Origin: SVTX01 sp045632305
GTDB taxonomy: Bacteria > Bacillota > Clostridia > Oscillospirales > CAG-272
Direction of reading: 5' to 3'
NCBI GenBank assembly: GCA_045632305.1
Contig: JAZQWL010000032.1
Coordinates: 1 to 64,000, forward strand
DNA length: 64,000 bases
Every line of letters begins with the position of its first letter. Within the stretch, counting starts at the first letter, position 1. The notes beneath the pieces were generated by a model. That model saw only the letters and a list, made by a program, of their open reading frames with translations. It did not search any database and was not told the origin of the DNA. The translations under genes were made by a program, and so were the position numbers. Positions 9,128 through 18,064 of this stretch are shown piece by piece.

Positions 9128-10807
9128 ATGAAAAATTTTGAAAAGTACACCCGACAGTTCTTCCCCGCACCTAAGACGGAGATGAAATGGACACAGAAAA
9201 ATTATATCGACAAGGCGCCCGCGTGGTGCTCAGTTGACCTGCGAGACGGTAACCAATCTCTCATAATACCAATGAGTCTTGATGAAAAGCTCGAATTTTT
9301 TAAGCTTCTCGTCGAGATCGGCTTTAAGGAGATCGAGGTGGGTTTCCCTGCAGCTTCCGAAACCGAATATACCTTTCTCCGTACGATCATCGAAAAGAAT
9401 ATGATTCCCGATGACGTCACTATTCAGGTTCTCACACAGAGCCGCGAGCATATTATCAAAAAAACGTTTGAAGCGCTTGAAGGATGTAAGAATGCAGTTG
9501 TGCACCTTTACAATTCCACTTCTTACGCGCAAAGAACTCAGGTTTTCCGCAAGAGCAAGGAAGAAATTATCAAGATCGCGCTTGAGGGCGCAGCTCTCTT
9601 CGATAAGATTGCCAAGGAAAGCGGTGTTAATTACACGTACGAATACTCTCCCGAGTCATTTACGGGAACAGAACCGGAATTCGCGCTTGAAATCTGCAAC
9701 GCCGTGCTTGACGTATGGAAACCAACTCCCGAAAAGAAGGTTATTATCAACCTTCCCGTAACCGTTGAGCTTTCCATGCCTCACGTTTACGCAAATCAGG
9801 TCGAGTATATGTGCGACAATCTCAAATATAGGGATAGCGTTATCGTTTCCCTCCATCCACACAACGACCGCGGTTGCGCGGTTTCCGACGCGGAGCTTGG
9901 ACTTCTCGCGGGAGCTGACAGAATCGAGGGTACGCTTTTCGGAAACGGTGAGCGAACCGGAAACGTTGACATTCTCACACTCGCTATGAATATGTACTCC
10001 CAGGGTATTGATCCCGGACTTGATTTTTCAAACATTCCTAAAATCACGGAGCTTTACGAAAAGGTAACGAGAATGGAGGTTTATGCGCGTCAGCCCTATT
10101 CGGGTAAGCTTGTATTTGCCGCATTCTCGGGCTCTCATCAGGACGCAATTGCCAAAGGTATGAATTGGAGAGCCGAGGCACACGATCCCCATTGGACAGT
10201 TCCCTATCTTCCCATCGATCCAACAGATGTCGGAAGAGTCTACGAAACTGACGTTATCCGCATAAATTCTCAGTCCGGAAAAGGCGGCATAGCATATCTT
10301 CTCGAGCATAATTACGGTTATGTTATTCCCAAGGAGATGCGAGAGAATGTCGGCTACACAATCAAGGATATTTCCGACAACGCACACGCCGAGCTTTCCC
10401 CCGCAGAGGTTCTTGAAGCATTCCGTCAAAACTACGTAAACATTGATGCTCCAATCAAGCTTCTTGATTGCCACTTCAACAGAGCAGAAGAAATTACAGC
10501 ATACATGACGCTTGAATTTAACGGTGAAAAAGACGTGCTTACGGGAATAGGTAACGGACGCCTTGATGCCGTAAACCAAGCTATCAAATCAATTATTGAT
10601 TTCAATTATTCCGATCTTACCTATACGGAGCACGCACTTGACGTAGGATCAACCTCAAAGGCGGTAACCTACGTCAGCATTACAGACGAAAACGGCAAGG
10701 TTTTCTTCGGCGTAGGCGAGCATAACGATATTATCCAATCGTCTATTAACGCTCTTATATCAGCAGTTAATAAGGCGATCATCTACAACAGACAGAAGGA
10801 GAACTGA
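9128..10807 (+). CDS. leuA: 2-isopropylmalate synthase
   Basis: Condenses acetyl-CoA with 2-ketoisovalerate, the first step of leucine synthesis. The 559-residue protein is the long type: an N-terminal TIM barrel with the DREAM-like motif SVDLRDGNQS at residues 35-44 and the metal site HPHNDRG, then a C-terminal regulatory domain (about 430-559) that usually binds leucine for feedback inhibition. The frame is open from 9017, but that would run through the T-box terminator. The ATG at 9128 has GAGGTG at 9118-9123 and gives the normal N terminus, so it is chosen. It is first of four tightly packed genes and is controlled by the leader. Confidence 0.96.
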   Translation: MKNFEKYTRQFFPAPKTEMKWTQKNYIDKAPAWCSVDLRDGNQSLIIPMSLDEKLEFFKLLVEIGFKEIEVGFPAASETEYTFLRTIIEKNMIPDDVTIQVLTQSREHIIKKTFEALEGCKNAVVHLYNSTSYAQRTQVFRKSKEEIIKIALEGAALFDKIAKESGVNYTYEYSPESFTGTEPEFALEICNAVLDVWKPTPEKKVIINLPVTVELSMPHVYANQVEYMCDNLKYRDSVIVSLHPHNDRGCAVSDAELGLLAGADRIEGTLFGNGERTGNVDILTLAMNMYSQGIDPGLDFSNIPKITELYEKVTRMEVYARQPYSGKLVFAAFSGSHQDAIAKGMNWRAEAHDPHWTVPYLPIDPTDVGRVYETDVIRINSQSGKGGIAYLLEHNYGYVIPKEMRENVGYTIKDISDNAHAELSPAEVLEAFRQNYVNIDAPIKLLDCHFNRAEEITAYMTLEFNGEKDVLTGIGNGRLDAVNQAIKSIIDFNYSDLTYTEHALDVGSTSKAVTYVSITDENGKVFFGVGEHNDIIQSSINALISAVNKAIIYNRQKEN

Positions 10808-10809
10808 TT

Positions 10810-12069
10810 ATGGGAATGACAATGACACAAAAGATCCTTGCATCTCACGCAGGACTTGAATACGTTTCTGCAGGACAGCTTATTGAAGCAAAGCTCGATA
10901 TGGTTCTCGGTAACGATATCACCTCTCCCGTAGCTATAAATGAATTTAAGAAGTTCGGTTTTACCGAGGTTTTTGACAAAAACAAGATTTCTCTTGTTAT
11001 GGACCACTTCGTTCCTAACAAGGATATTAAAGCAGCTGAACAGACAAAGCAGTGCCGTACTTTTGCTAAAACATTCGGCATCAAGAACTATTTCGACGTT
11101 GGCGATATGGGTATCGAGCACGCTCTCCTCCCCGAAAAAGGTCTTGTAGGCCCCGGTGACGTTATTATCGGTGCAGACTCCCACACTTGTACTTACGGCG
11201 CTCTCGGAGCATTCTCAACAGGCGTGGGCTCAACAGATATGGCGGCAGGCATGGCAACGGGTAAAGCTTGGTTCAAGGTTCCCTCTGCTATCAAGTTTAA
11301 CCTTACAGGCACACTCAAATCCAACTGCTCCGGTAAGGACGTGATCCTTTATATCATCGGTAAAATCGGAGTTGACGGCGCTCTTTATAAATCCATGGAA
11401 TTTACAGGTGACGGTCTTAAGTCACTCTCTATGGACGATCGCCTTTGTATGGCTAATATGGCTATCGAAGCGGGCGCAAAGAACGGTATCTTCGAGGTTG
11501 ACGAAATTACGGTCAAGTACTACGAAGAAAGAATGACTCATCCTTACACGGTTTATTCTGCTGACCCTGATGCTGAATACGATAGTGTTATTAATATAAA
11601 TCTCTCCGAAATCAAGCCCACAGTTGCATGTCCTCACCTTCCTGAGAATACAAAGGACGCAAGTGAGCTTTCGGACATTAAGATAGATCAGTGCGTTATC
11701 GGTTCTTGCACAAACGGTCGTCTTTCCGATATGGAAATTGCCGCAAAGATCCTTCGCGGCAAGCATATTGCAGACGGAGTTCGCTGTATTATCATTCCCG
11801 CAACACAGTCAATTTACCTTGAATGTATCAAGCGCGGATATATTGAAACGTTTATTAATGCAGGATGCGTTGTTTCAACTCCCACGTGTGGCCCCTGTCT
11901 TGGCGGTTACATGGGTATTCTTGCAGCCGATGAGGTTGCCATCGCGACAACAAACAGAAACTTTGTAGGCCGTATGGGACATATCACATCCAAGATTTAT
12001 CTTGCAAGCCCTGCTACTGCGGCAGCATCTGCTATCGCGGGCTACATCGTTTGTCCCGAAGAAGCTTAA
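10810..12069 (+). CDS. leuC: 3-isopropylmalate dehydratase large subunit
   Basis: Fe-S aconitase-family subunit that, with LeuD, isomerises 2-isopropylmalate to 3-isopropylmalate. The 419-residue length is that of the compact archaeal/clostridial type rather than the longer (about 465) enterobacterial type. Cluster motifs are visible as GSCTNGR and CGPCLGG in the C-terminal half, and the active-site segment GADSHTCTYGALGAF at about residues 119-133. The start ATG follows AAGGAGA, which overlaps the end of leuA; the intergenic gap is two bases, suggesting translational coupling. leuD begins 13 bases after the stop. Confidence 0.96.
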   Translation: MGMTMTQKILASHAGLEYVSAGQLIEAKLDMVLGNDITSPVAINEFKKFGFTEVFDKNKISLVMDHFVPNKDIKAAEQTKQCRTFAKTFGIKNYFDVGDMGIEHALLPEKGLVGPGDVIIGADSHTCTYGALGAFSTGVGSTDMAAGMATGKAWFKVPSAIKFNLTGTLKSNCSGKDVILYIIGKIGVDGALYKSMEFTGDGLKSLSMDDRLCMANMAIEAGAKNGIFEVDEITVKYYEERMTHPYTVYSADPDAEYDSVININLSEIKPTVACPHLPENTKDASELSDIKIDQCVIGSCTNGRLSDMEIAAKILRGKHIADGVRCIIIPATQSIYLECIKRGYIETFINAGCVVSTPTCGPCLGGYMGILAADEVAIATTNRNFVGRMGHITSKIYLASPATAAASAIAGYIVCPEEA

Positions 12070-12082
12070 AGGAGGTATTAAA

Positions 12083-12565
12083 ATGAAAGCATACGGAAAA
12101 GTACATAAGTATGGTGACAATATTGATACAGACGTAATCATTCCTGCCCGTTATCTCAATACCTCAAATCATTCTGAGCTTGCTTCACATTGTATGGAAG
12201 ACATTGACGCTGAATTTAAAAACAAGGTTGCTTCCGGTGATATTATGGTCGGTGGCGCGAACTTCGGTTGCGGCTCTTCCCGTGAGCATGCCCCTATCGC
12301 AATTAAGGCGTCGGGTATCTCCATTGTGATTGCAGAAACCTTTGCAAGAATCTTCTATCGAAATGCAATCAATATCGGTCTTCCTATTCTCGAATGCCCC
12401 GAGGCGTCAAAAAAAATTGAATCTGGCGACGTTGTAGAAGTTGACTTTGATACAGGTATAATTACAAATCACACAAAGGGCGAAACATATACGGGAACAC
12501 CCTTCCCTCCGTTTATTCAGGAAATTATTAAAAAGGGCGGTCTTCTCGCCTCTATTGAAAAGTGA
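12083..12565 (+). CDS. leuD: 3-isopropylmalate dehydratase small subunit
   Basis: Swivel-domain partner of LeuC. The 160-residue protein shows the family hallmarks: GDNIDTDVIIPARYL near the N terminus and FGCGSSREHAP at about residues 60-70. The short length matches the compact type paired with a 419-residue LeuC. The frame is open from 12002, inside leuC, but the ATG at 12083 has a strong GGAGG at 12071-12075 and is the right start. leuB follows after nine bases. Confidence 0.96.
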   Translation: MKAYGKVHKYGDNIDTDVIIPARYLNTSNHSELASHCMEDIDAEFKNKVASGDIMVGGANFGCGSSREHAPIAIKASGISIVIAETFARIFYRNAINIGLPILECPEASKKIESGDVVEVDFDTGIITNHTKGETYTGTPFPPFIQEIIKKGGLLASIEK

Positions 12566-12574
12566 GGTGTAACT

Positions 12575-13645
12575 ATGGTAAAGAATATTACAGTTCTCGC
12601 GGGTGACGGAATTGGACCCGAAATAGTAAGAGAAGCTATAAAAGTCCTCGACAAAATCGGAGAAAAGTACGGACACACGTTCAATTACACTCCCGTTGAC
12701 ATCGGCGGTTGCTCCATTGATAAATACGGTGTACCGATCACAGACGAGGGCATGGAAAAGTGTAAAGCGGCAGACAGTGTTTTGCTCGGTGCAGTTGGTG
12801 GCCCCAAATGGGACTCCTGCCCTCCCGCGATCCGTCCTGAAAAGGCGCTTTTGGCGGTTAGAAAGGAGCTTGGACTTTTTGCAAATCTCCGCCCCACAAA
12901 ACTCTTTCCCCAACTTGCAGATGCATCTCCCTTGAAGCCGTCAATCGTAGGAAACGGCATTGACCTTCTTATCGTTCGTGAGCTTACAGGCGGTGTCTAC
13001 TTTGGTAAGCGTGTAACTGAAGAGGTCAACGGTGAGCTTGTCGCAACCGACTATATGCCATATTCCGAGCATGAAATCGAACGAATCGGTAGAGTTGCAT
13101 TTGAAACCGCTATGAAGAGAAACAAAAAGCTCGCGTCGGTTGACAAGGCAAACGTGCTTGATACCTCCCGTCTCTGGAGAAAGACGATGCACAAGCTCGC
13201 CAAAGATTATCCTGATGTCGAATACAGCGATATTCTCGTTGACAACACCGCGATGCAGCTTATAAAGAATCCCACACAGTTTGACGTGCTCGTTACAGAA
13301 AATATGTTTGGCGATATCCTCTCCGATGAAGCATCAATGCTCACGGGCTCAATCGGTATGATGCCCTCCGCATCCCTTTCCTCGACAACTCTCGGTATGT
13401 ATGAGCCCATTCACGGCTCTGCTCCCGACATTGCGGGAATGGATATTGCAAACCCCATAGGAACTATCCTTTCGGTTGCTATGATGCTCCGCTACTCCTT
13501 TGATATGATGACGGAGGCGGACGATATTGAAAACGCAGTCAATAAGGTACTCGACATGGGATACCGCACGGGCGACATTATGTCCGAGGGCTGCACAAAG
13601 CTCTCCTGCTCCCAGATGGGTACAGTTATTGCTGAAAATATTTAA
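12575..13645 (+). CDS. leuB: 3-isopropylmalate dehydrogenase
   Basis: NAD-dependent oxidative decarboxylation of 3-isopropylmalate, the last specific step before transamination to leucine. The 356-residue protein has the decarboxylating dehydrogenase signature: GDGIGPE at residues 10-16, the substrate-binding arginines around RKELGLFANLRP, the metal-binding aspartates in NMFGDILSDEASM, and the NAD site EPIHGSAPDIAG. The start follows GAGGTG. It closes the operon and is followed by a terminator. No ilv genes lie in the window, so the branch precursors are made elsewhere. Confidence 0.96.
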   Translation: MVKNITVLAGDGIGPEIVREAIKVLDKIGEKYGHTFNYTPVDIGGCSIDKYGVPITDEGMEKCKAADSVLLGAVGGPKWDSCPPAIRPEKALLAVRKELGLFANLRPTKLFPQLADASPLKPSIVGNGIDLLIVRELTGGVYFGKRVTEEVNGELVATDYMPYSEHEIERIGRVAFETAMKRNKKLASVDKANVLDTSRLWRKTMHKLAKDYPDVEYSDILVDNTAMQLIKNPTQFDVLVTENMFGDILSDEASMLTGSIGMMPSASLSSTTLGMYEPIHGSAPDIAGMDIANPIGTILSVAMMLRYSFDMMTEADDIENAVNKVLDMGYRTGDIMSEGCTKLSCSQMGTVIAENI

Positions 13646-13652
13646 TATTTAA

Positions 13653-13680
13653 AAGCCCGCGCTTTCGCGTGGGCTTTTTA
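13653..13680. terminator. Terminator after leuB, usable from both strands
   Basis: A 10-bp stem AAGCCCGCGC/GCGTGGGCTT (one G-T pair) with loop TTTC, followed by TTTTTA. The minus strand also has TTTTAAA after it, so it may serve the lipoprotein gene too. Confidence 0.88.
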
Positions 13681-13768
13681 TCTTTATTTTATAATTACAG
13701 TTCCGTTACTTATACAATCAATTATTGTCGCACCTTAAGGAACATAACCGAGAATTATATATTTAATA

Positions 13769-14206
13769 TTATTTAAATATAACGTCGATTGCATTCTGAA
13801 CGTCAGTGAGGTTGGTAACGATGACTGTTTTATCGGCAATTGCTACCTTCCAACCCTCGTTAGCGCCACGTCTGTTCATAAAAAATCCGCCGTACATATT
13901 TGCTTGCTCTTCAGTTGCAAACTCATAAATTTTGCATGCAAACGTATCATCTGATTCCTTTGTTAAATGTGTAAAGCTTGTAAGCTCTACGTTAAAATTG
14001 CCCTGAAGCATATTGATCTCGACGTTGAGCCTCGTATTGGCAAGCGCAAGTGCGTCACCTTCAGTCGAGCTTTCCTTAACAACCAAACCGAGCGCCTTTA
14101 CGTCTTCGACACAACCTTTTGTATCAAAAGCTTCCTTCTCCGCGCAACCGACAAATGTAAGGCAGAGCGCTAACGTCAATAAAAATATAAAAATTGTTTT
14201 CTTCAT
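13769..14206 (-). CDS. Small lipoprotein of unknown function
   Basis: I do not recognise a family. The 145-residue product starts with a lysine pair and a hydrophobic stretch ending in the lipobox LTFVGC, so Cys21 should be lipidated and the protein held on the outer face of the cytoplasmic membrane. The mature part alternates short beta-like strands with polar turns and ends in a hydrophobic NAIDVIFK. It contains the segment EFATEEQANMYGGFF. The start at 14206 is chosen over an upstream ATG because AAGGAG (14219-14214) is well spaced. It stands alone between the leu operon terminator and the radical SAM gene, and no function follows from context. Confidence 0.8.
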   Translation of the reverse strand: MKKTIFIFLLTLALCLTFVGCAEKEAFDTKGCVEDVKALGLVVKESSTEGDALALANTRLNVEINMLQGNFNVELTSFTHLTKESDDTFACKIYEFATEEQANMYGGFFMNRRGANEGWKVAIADKTVIVTNLTDVQNAIDVIFK

Positions 14207-14281
14207 GTTTTTTCTCCTTATCAAACTTTACAATTACCTAAAATCCAAATAAATAATACTTTCATTTTTTCTCAAAATTCA

Positions 14282-15118
14282 CTACCCCAGCCTTGTTACC
14301 GCGAAGCCGCATTTTTGACAAAGGGGTTCTTTGATATTGCGATTCTCGAAGGATTTCTTTAAAGCGACAGCACGCGGCTTTTCGAGTATATCCGCCAAGT
14401 CTTCTTCAAAGATGTTACCAAGATTAATTACGCCATCGGCATCAAGGCAACACGGCACGACCGTTCCGTCGCACAAGATTCCTATTTGATCGCGAAGTCC
14501 GTAACAGGTATGGTTGCTTGATAACGTAGGTGCATTTTCGTCAGGCCAATCAAACTTTTCACCCCATTCGACAAAGCACTTTTCCATTAATTTGTAACCG
14601 TTTTGCGCTTTTGTCCATTCACCCGGAAAATACTCTCTCATAAGAGAAATAATATCGTCATTAAGTGTTTCAAGGCCGCCTTTATTCCAAAGTCGCATTA
14701 CCGAAATAATACCTTTATTAGATGCTTCCCTTACAAATTCAAAGCATGATTTCAGATAATCTTCGGGCGAGAAATCATTATCGTTTGCCTCAAAAGAATG
14801 AAGCGAAATACTTACCTTATGCAATGACTTCGCACACAGAAGAACTTCTTTTTTCTTTTCGAGGAGCGTGCCGTTTGTCGTGATCACAACCTTGAAGCCA
14901 AGCTCGTTTGCAATCTCAAAGAACTCCGCTAAATTCGGGTGCAAAAGCGGCTCTCCCATAAGATGAAAATACAAATATTTCGTATAGGGGACAAGCTTTT
15001 TTGCAGCAATTCTGAATTCATCCACGGTCAGAAGCTTATGCGCTCTTTTTGTTCCGTGACAGAATGAGCATTTTAAATTACAAATATTCGTAATTTCAAG
15101 ATACGCCTTTTTAAACAT
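14282..15118 (-). CDS. Radical SAM protein with SPASM-type C-terminal domain
   Basis: Radical SAM enzyme of unknown substrate. In the 278-residue protein the SAM-cluster cysteines are Cys13, Cys17 and Cys20 in NICNLKCSFC. The segment HLMGEPLLHP around residue 52-61 corresponds to the SAM-binding GGEP motif, and TTNGTLL lies near residue 81. The C-terminal part has a SPASM-like set of cysteines (CYGLRDQIGILCDGTVVPCC and CQKCG) that would bind an auxiliary Fe-S cluster. The start follows AAAGGGG. No short precursor-peptide gene or protease is adjacent, so a peptide-maturation role is not supported. The neighbouring lipoprotein gene is on the same strand but 75 bases away. Confidence 0.85.
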   Translation of the reverse strand: MFKKAYLEITNICNLKCSFCHGTKRAHKLLTVDEFRIAAKKLVPYTKYLYFHLMGEPLLHPNLAEFFEIANELGFKVVITTNGTLLEKKKEVLLCAKSLHKVSISLHSFEANDNDFSPEDYLKSCFEFVREASNKGIISVMRLWNKGGLETLNDDIISLMREYFPGEWTKAQNGYKLMEKCFVEWGEKFDWPDENAPTLSSNHTCYGLRDQIGILCDGTVVPCCLDADGVINLGNIFEEDLADILEKPRAVALKKSFENRNIKEPLCQKCGFAVTRLG

Positions 15119-15209
15119 TATAAATCCCCTTTCGACATTATTAAAATTAGTATATCACAATTTCAAATAAAAGTAAATACACAAAATGCGATAAATGTAA
15201 TTAATTTGA

Positions 15210-15238
15210 TTGACAAACCGAGAAAAATAATTTATAAT
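15210..15238 (+). promoter_or_regulatory. Promoter of the THUMP methyltransferase-rsmA operon
   Basis: TTGACA (15210-15215), 17 bases, TATAAT (15233-15238): perfect consensus, about 35 bases ahead of the start codon. Confidence 0.88.
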
Positions 15239-15273
15239 ATATAAGATAAAGTTAAATTAAAATGGAGAACGTT

Positions 15274-16557
15274 ATGCAACTTGTTGCTACCTGCCTTTTC
15301 GGGCTTGAAAAACAGCTTGGCGAGGAAATTGATGCCTTGGGGCTTAAAAGAATAGAAACTATCGACGGTCGAGTTACCTTTGAGGGTGAGCTTGCCGACA
15401 TTCCGCGCGCAAACATCAATCTACGTCTTGCCGAACGCGTATTCATACTTATGGGAAAATTCCACGCGGAAAGCTTTACCGAGCTTTTTGACGGCACTAA
15501 TGCGATCCGTTGGGAGGACTATATCGGCAAGTCCGATGCATTCCCCGTCACGGGACATTCAATAAAAAGCAAGCTTACGTCGATTCCCGACTGCCAGAGT
15601 ATAGTTAAAAAGGCAATCGTTGACCGTCTTTCGGGCGCATACGGAATCTCCTGGTTTGATGAAACAGGCATCAAATTTAAAATTGAATTCTTCATTCTCA
15701 AGGACGAGGCAATGCTCCTGCTTGATACGTCGGGTATAGCGCTTCACAAGCGCGGATACCGCCCCGAGGCGGGTGCTGCCCCTCTGCGTGAAACCTTAGC
15801 GGCAAGTATTGCGCTTACATCCCGCCCTATGGAGGACGTTCTCTTTTGGGATCCTTTTTGCGGCTCGGGTACTCTCGCCATCGAAGCCGCTATGATCGCT
15901 AAAAACATTGCGCCCGGCCTCAAGCGTCGCTTCGCGGGACAGGAATTTCCCTTTATTCCCGCTGAGCTTTGGGAAAATGCCCGCGAAGAAGCAAATTCTA
16001 AAATTATCACGAATTCCAAATTCGAGGCGTGGGCGTCAGATATCGACGAAGGCATCCTTGACATTACCTACGAATCTGCGTTGCGCGCAGGTGTTGAGGA
16101 AAATCTCAATATTTTCACCGCAGACGCAAGAAAGATCAAAAAGCCTGAGGGCAGACGCGGAAGTCTTGTTTGCAATCCTCCGTACGGTGAACGTCTCGGT
16201 GATGCGCGAGAGATCGAATTTCTTTACAAGGATATCGGCAGAACCTTTGCCGATTTCTCTCCCTGGCACATTTACGTCATTACCTCCTGCGAAACCTTTG
16301 AGCGACTTTACGGCAGGCCCGCGGACAAGAAAAAGAAGCTTTACAACGGCATGATCCCGTGTACACTTTATCAATTTTTCAAGCCGTACGAAGGTAAGCC
16401 CAATTTTAGCAAGTCGCACGAAAAACGGCCATACAATTTTAACGAGACGCCCTTTGAACGAAAGACAAATTGTCAGGGCGCATCCAACAACCGCGACGGA
16501 AAATTCGGCAACAAGAATATTTCAGGCGCAAAATACGACAAATTCAAAAAATCATGA
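15274..16557 (+). CDS. THUMP-domain RNA N2-guanine methyltransferase (RlmL/YpsC-like)
   Basis: Class I SAM-dependent methyltransferase of the family that modifies a guanine in 23S rRNA. The 427-residue product has an N-terminal THUMP-containing RNA-binding region (about 1-165). A Rossmann methyltransferase domain follows, with motif I DPFCGSGTLAIEAA from residue 193 and the catalytic NPPYGERLG from 301. An unusual tail of about 45 residues after residue 380 is rich in Asn, Lys and Phe. The ATG at 15274 is preferred to 15262 because GGAG at 15264-15267 is positioned for it. rsmA follows after 21 bases, forming an rRNA-modification operon. Confidence 0.88.
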   Translation: MQLVATCLFGLEKQLGEEIDALGLKRIETIDGRVTFEGELADIPRANINLRLAERVFILMGKFHAESFTELFDGTNAIRWEDYIGKSDAFPVTGHSIKSKLTSIPDCQSIVKKAIVDRLSGAYGISWFDETGIKFKIEFFILKDEAMLLLDTSGIALHKRGYRPEAGAAPLRETLAASIALTSRPMEDVLFWDPFCGSGTLAIEAAMIAKNIAPGLKRRFAGQEFPFIPAELWENAREEANSKIITNSKFEAWASDIDEGILDITYESALRAGVEENLNIFTADARKIKKPEGRRGSLVCNPPYGERLGDAREIEFLYKDIGRTFADFSPWHIYVITSCETFERLYGRPADKKKKLYNGMIPCTLYQFFKPYEGKPNFSKSHEKRPYNFNETPFERKTNCQGASNNRDGKFGNKNISGAKYDKFKKS

Positions 16558-16578
16558 CGAAAGGAAATAAAATTTCCA

Positions 16579-17448
16579 ATGCTTAATTTATGTGATCCCA
16601 GAACCATAAAACAGGTTATGGACATGTTCGGCATCAACTTTAAAAAAGAATACGGACAGAACTTTTTAACTGACAACATGACGGTCGAAGATATTGCCGA
16701 TGCCTGCTCAGACACATCAGACGTAACCGTTCTCGAAATCGGCCCGGGTATCGGTTGCATGACACGCGAGCTTGCTAAAAGATATAAAAACGTTATCGCG
16801 CTTGAGATCGACACAGGTCTTATTCCCGTTCTTAAATACACGCTCGACGGCTTTAAAAACGTAACCGTTATTAACGATGACGTTATGAAAGCAGATCTTG
16901 ATGAGATCTTAGCGCCTTATTTTGCAGAAGGTAAAGTTTGTGTCTGCGCAAATCTCCCCTACTACATCACAACCCCCATTCTTATGAAGCTCATTGAGTC
17001 AAAGCTTCCTTTTGAATCTATCACTGTAATGGTGCAAAGTGAGGTTGCTGACCGCCTTTGCGCGGGTGCGGGCGGAAAGAACTGCGGCGCAATCACTGCT
17101 GCTATCGACTACTACGGACATGCGGAACGTCTTTTCGTAGTTAATGCAGAACGCTTTATGCCGCCTCCCAAGGTTAATTCTGCGGTTGCGAAGATAACTC
17201 TCTGGAAGGACAAGCCGATCGTTCCCAAGGACGAAGCGATGTTCTTCAGAACTGTAAAAGCCGCCTTTGAACAAAGAAGAAAGACTCTTCCCAACTCTCT
17301 TATGACAGGATTTTCCGAGATTCCCAAGGAAAGACTTACTGAAATCATTCTCGAATGTGGTCACAGAGCTGACATTCGCGGCGAAAAGCTTACAGTTGCT
17401 GATTTTGCAAAGCTTTCAGATAAGCTTTATGATGAAATTCATAAATAA
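16579..17448 (+). CDS. rsmA: 16S rRNA (adenine1518/1519-N6)-dimethyltransferase
   Basis: KsgA/RsmA dimethylates two adjacent adenines near the 3' end of 16S rRNA during late small-subunit assembly. The 289-residue protein carries the KKEYGQNFLTD opening (about residues 22-32), the SAM-binding LEIGPGIGCMT (52-62) and the catalytic NLPYY. The start ATG follows AAAGGAA. It is the second gene of the operon after the THUMP methyltransferase and ends at a bidirectional terminator. Length and motifs are standard. Confidence 0.96.
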   Translation: MLNLCDPRTIKQVMDMFGINFKKEYGQNFLTDNMTVEDIADACSDTSDVTVLEIGPGIGCMTRELAKRYKNVIALEIDTGLIPVLKYTLDGFKNVTVINDDVMKADLDEILAPYFAEGKVCVCANLPYYITTPILMKLIESKLPFESITVMVQSEVADRLCAGAGGKNCGAITAAIDYYGHAERLFVVNAERFMPPPKVNSAVAKITLWKDKPIVPKDEAMFFRTVKAAFEQRRKTLPNSLMTGFSEIPKERLTEIILECGHRADIRGEKLTVADFAKLSDKLYDEIHK

Positions 17449-17452
17449 TTTT

Positions 17453-17486
17453 AAAAGCACGGTTCTATGATACGAACCGTGCTTTT
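17453..17486. terminator. Bidirectional terminator between rsmA and a convergent gene
   Basis: A perfect 13-bp stem AAAAGCACGGTTC/GAACCGTGCTTTT with a loop of 8 bases. The A-rich 5' arm and T-rich 3' arm make it a terminator on both strands. Confidence 0.92.
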
Positions 17487-17488
17487 GG

Positions 17489-18064
17489 TTATTCATTTCG
17501 TTTAGCATTTTGTAATACAAGGTGCAGACCAAGCATGAAAACAACCACACAAACAGCCGCACCGAGCGTCGCGTTCATAATTATGATCTCTGACTCAGTC
17601 ATTCCCTCAAAAGACACAAGCATTGAACGTTGTAGAGCGAAAATTGATACCAATGCATCGGAAAATGCAATGTTCCTCAACGATTTTACTATACCTGAAT
17701 TCAGTCGGCGTGATTTAACTAAATTGATTGTTGCTAAAGTTATTCTTGTAAAAGTATAAGCCGCAATAGCGATCATAACTATCATATGAAATTTTTGACC
17801 TCTATCACGAACGACTGATAAAATAACTGTTCCCGCAAGCGGAATTGTCAGGAACATTAACATACAGCCCGTGAATTTCATAATAAAGCGTTCACTACTT
17901 TTTATCATTAACACAACATATCTTACAACACTTAAAAGAAAATTATATACACCAAGCGTTAATAACCACCATGAATGTGATATAAGACCCAATATAAGGT
18001 AATATGATGAAAATGCAATATTGGTTATTAAAGCAAGAAACGTAAATTTATGATCCTTGTTCAT
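17489..18064 (-). CDS. Uncharacterised multipass membrane protein
   Basis: No family recognised. The 191-residue product has five or six hydrophobic segments spread evenly along its length and short charged loops, with a C-terminal LVLQNAKRNE. The ATG at 18064 is chosen over an upstream in-frame ATG at 18094 that lies deep within the TetR gene; from 18064 the overlap with the TetR gene is 17 bases, and GGAG lies about 12 bases upstream. It is last of a three-gene minus-strand set (small membrane protein, TetR regulator, this protein). The overlap suggests translational coupling with the regulator, and its regulation by that TetR protein is a reasonable inference. Confidence 0.75.
   Translation of the reverse strand: MNKDHKFTFLALITNIAFSSYYLILGLISHSWWLLTLGVYNFLLSVVRYVVLMIKSSERFIMKFTGCMLMFLTIPLAGTVILSVVRDRGQKFHMIVMIAIAAYTFTRITLATINLVKSRRLNSGIVKSLRNIAFSDALVSIFALQRSMLVSFEGMTESEIIIMNATLGAAVCVVVFMLGLHLVLQNAKRNE

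Noticed and set aside
13769..15118. Peptide-maturation (RiPP) cluster: radical SAM/SPASM plus small secreted protein
   Set aside because: The neighbouring small protein is a lipoprotein with a lipobox, not a precursor peptide; no protease or exporter is present.
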